Source of the DNA: Thiocystis violacea
GTDB taxonomy: Bacteria; Pseudomonadota; Gammaproteobacteria; Chromatiales; Chromatiaceae
Direction of reading: 5' to 3'
Length of the DNA: 64,000 nucleotides
NCBI RefSeq assembly: GCF_016583575.1
Contig: NZ_NRRG01000018.1
Location: 22,971-86,970, forward strand
Each line of letters opens with the position of its first letter. Within the stretch, counting starts at the first letter, position 1. The notes beneath the pieces were generated by a model, which ran no database searches, was not told the origin of the DNA, and saw nothing but the letters and a program-made list of their open reading frames with translations. The translations under genes and the position numbers were made by a program. Shown one piece after another: positions 63,807-64,000 of the stretch.

Positions 63807-64000
63807 GAATGGCACTAAGATAAGCTAGCACCTATAAATATCAGCCACTTACGTGAAAGCCCGGATTTTGGCTACCGCCAAATCAGCGGATGCCCTCTGG
63901 AATTCCCTAGATTCCGCTGGGTTCCGTAGGGCTTCTGGCTCGCAGATGGCTATGCAAGTAGCTGTTTTGTAGAGGTTACGCGCTTAACTTAGTGCCATTC
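63807..64000. mobile_element. Insertion element or MITE with GAATGGCACTAAG ends, reaching the window edge
   Basis: GAATGGCACTAAG (63807-63819) is exactly complemented by CTTAGTGCCATTC (63988-64000), and a near match continues inward (ATAAGC, TTAAGC). If the right copy is the true end, this is a 194-bp MITE. Alternatively it may be part of a longer element outside the window. No gene lies inside. It interrupts the fusion gene. Confidence 0.65.

Noticed and set aside
1..64000. CRISPR arrays, tRNA and rRNA genes
   Set aside because: I saw no regularly spaced repeat array and no cloverleaf or rRNA-like sequence. A tRNAscan or covariance search could still find something I missed.

Overview
The window is GC-rich, dense bacterial DNA that looks like accessory DNA: a conjugative plasmid or integrative conjugative element loaded with defence genes and insertion sequences. 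The IncP-like trb genes, a KorA/TrfB-like regulator, a Strawberry-notch/ArdC/TraC-type primase fusion, IHF-beta and umuDC all point to a proteobacterial host. A purple-sulfur-type gammaproteobacterium is my best guess, but it is only a guess. I see no rRNA, tRNA or CRISPR array.

Layout. (1) 1-6318: the end of a trb mating-pair-formation operon (trbG, H, I, J, L), a lytic transglycosylase, a tyrosine recombinase and a lipoprotein. (2) 6351-7945, minus strand: a four-gene operon with a KorA-like repressor. (3) 8322-10976: umuD, umuC and a broken SRAP/YedK gene. (4) 11145-22306: an excisionase-like HTH protein and a six-gene defence cluster built around a type III restriction-modification pair, with an extra SNF2-type helicase, a DUF4391 protein and a YhcG nuclease. 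(5) 22549-24636: a membrane protein and a CoiA-like protein, divergent. (6) 24759-32580: one tight operon with a sigma-factor-like protein, an ImmA/IrrE peptidase-UvrD helicase fusion, a three-unit multiubiquitin protein, an E1-like ThiF enzyme and a DUF6527 protein. Its promoter sits between two palindromes. (7) 33149-36212: an antitoxin with a decayed PemK toxin, a tyrosine recombinase preceded by clustered GATTG repeats, and a 2OG-Fe(II) oxygenase. (8) 37046-43125: an AIPR gene split by an IS1595-family element with a perfect 8-bp duplication, and a reverse transcriptase flanked by 71-bp direct repeats. (9) 43490-57560: a mobile-element graveyard with an IS66-like MITE, a Tn3-derived miniature element, a complete Tn3-family transposon nested between IS21-like ends, an IS3-family element, repeated GC-rich blocks and several copies or remnants of a WGR-domain gene. 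(10) 57612-64000, minus strand: the large fusion protein, cut at its 5' end by an element that reaches the window edge.

How the parts fit. Regions 1 and 10 supply transfer and post-transfer DNA processing. Regions 4-8 are the cargo: at least four candidate anti-phage modules. An imperfect 46-bp direct repeat at 10978 and 36499, with a 13-bp identical core, brackets regions 4-7 and suggests that this 25.5-kb block moved as a unit. Several modules are already broken (SRAP, PemK, AIPR), so turnover is active.
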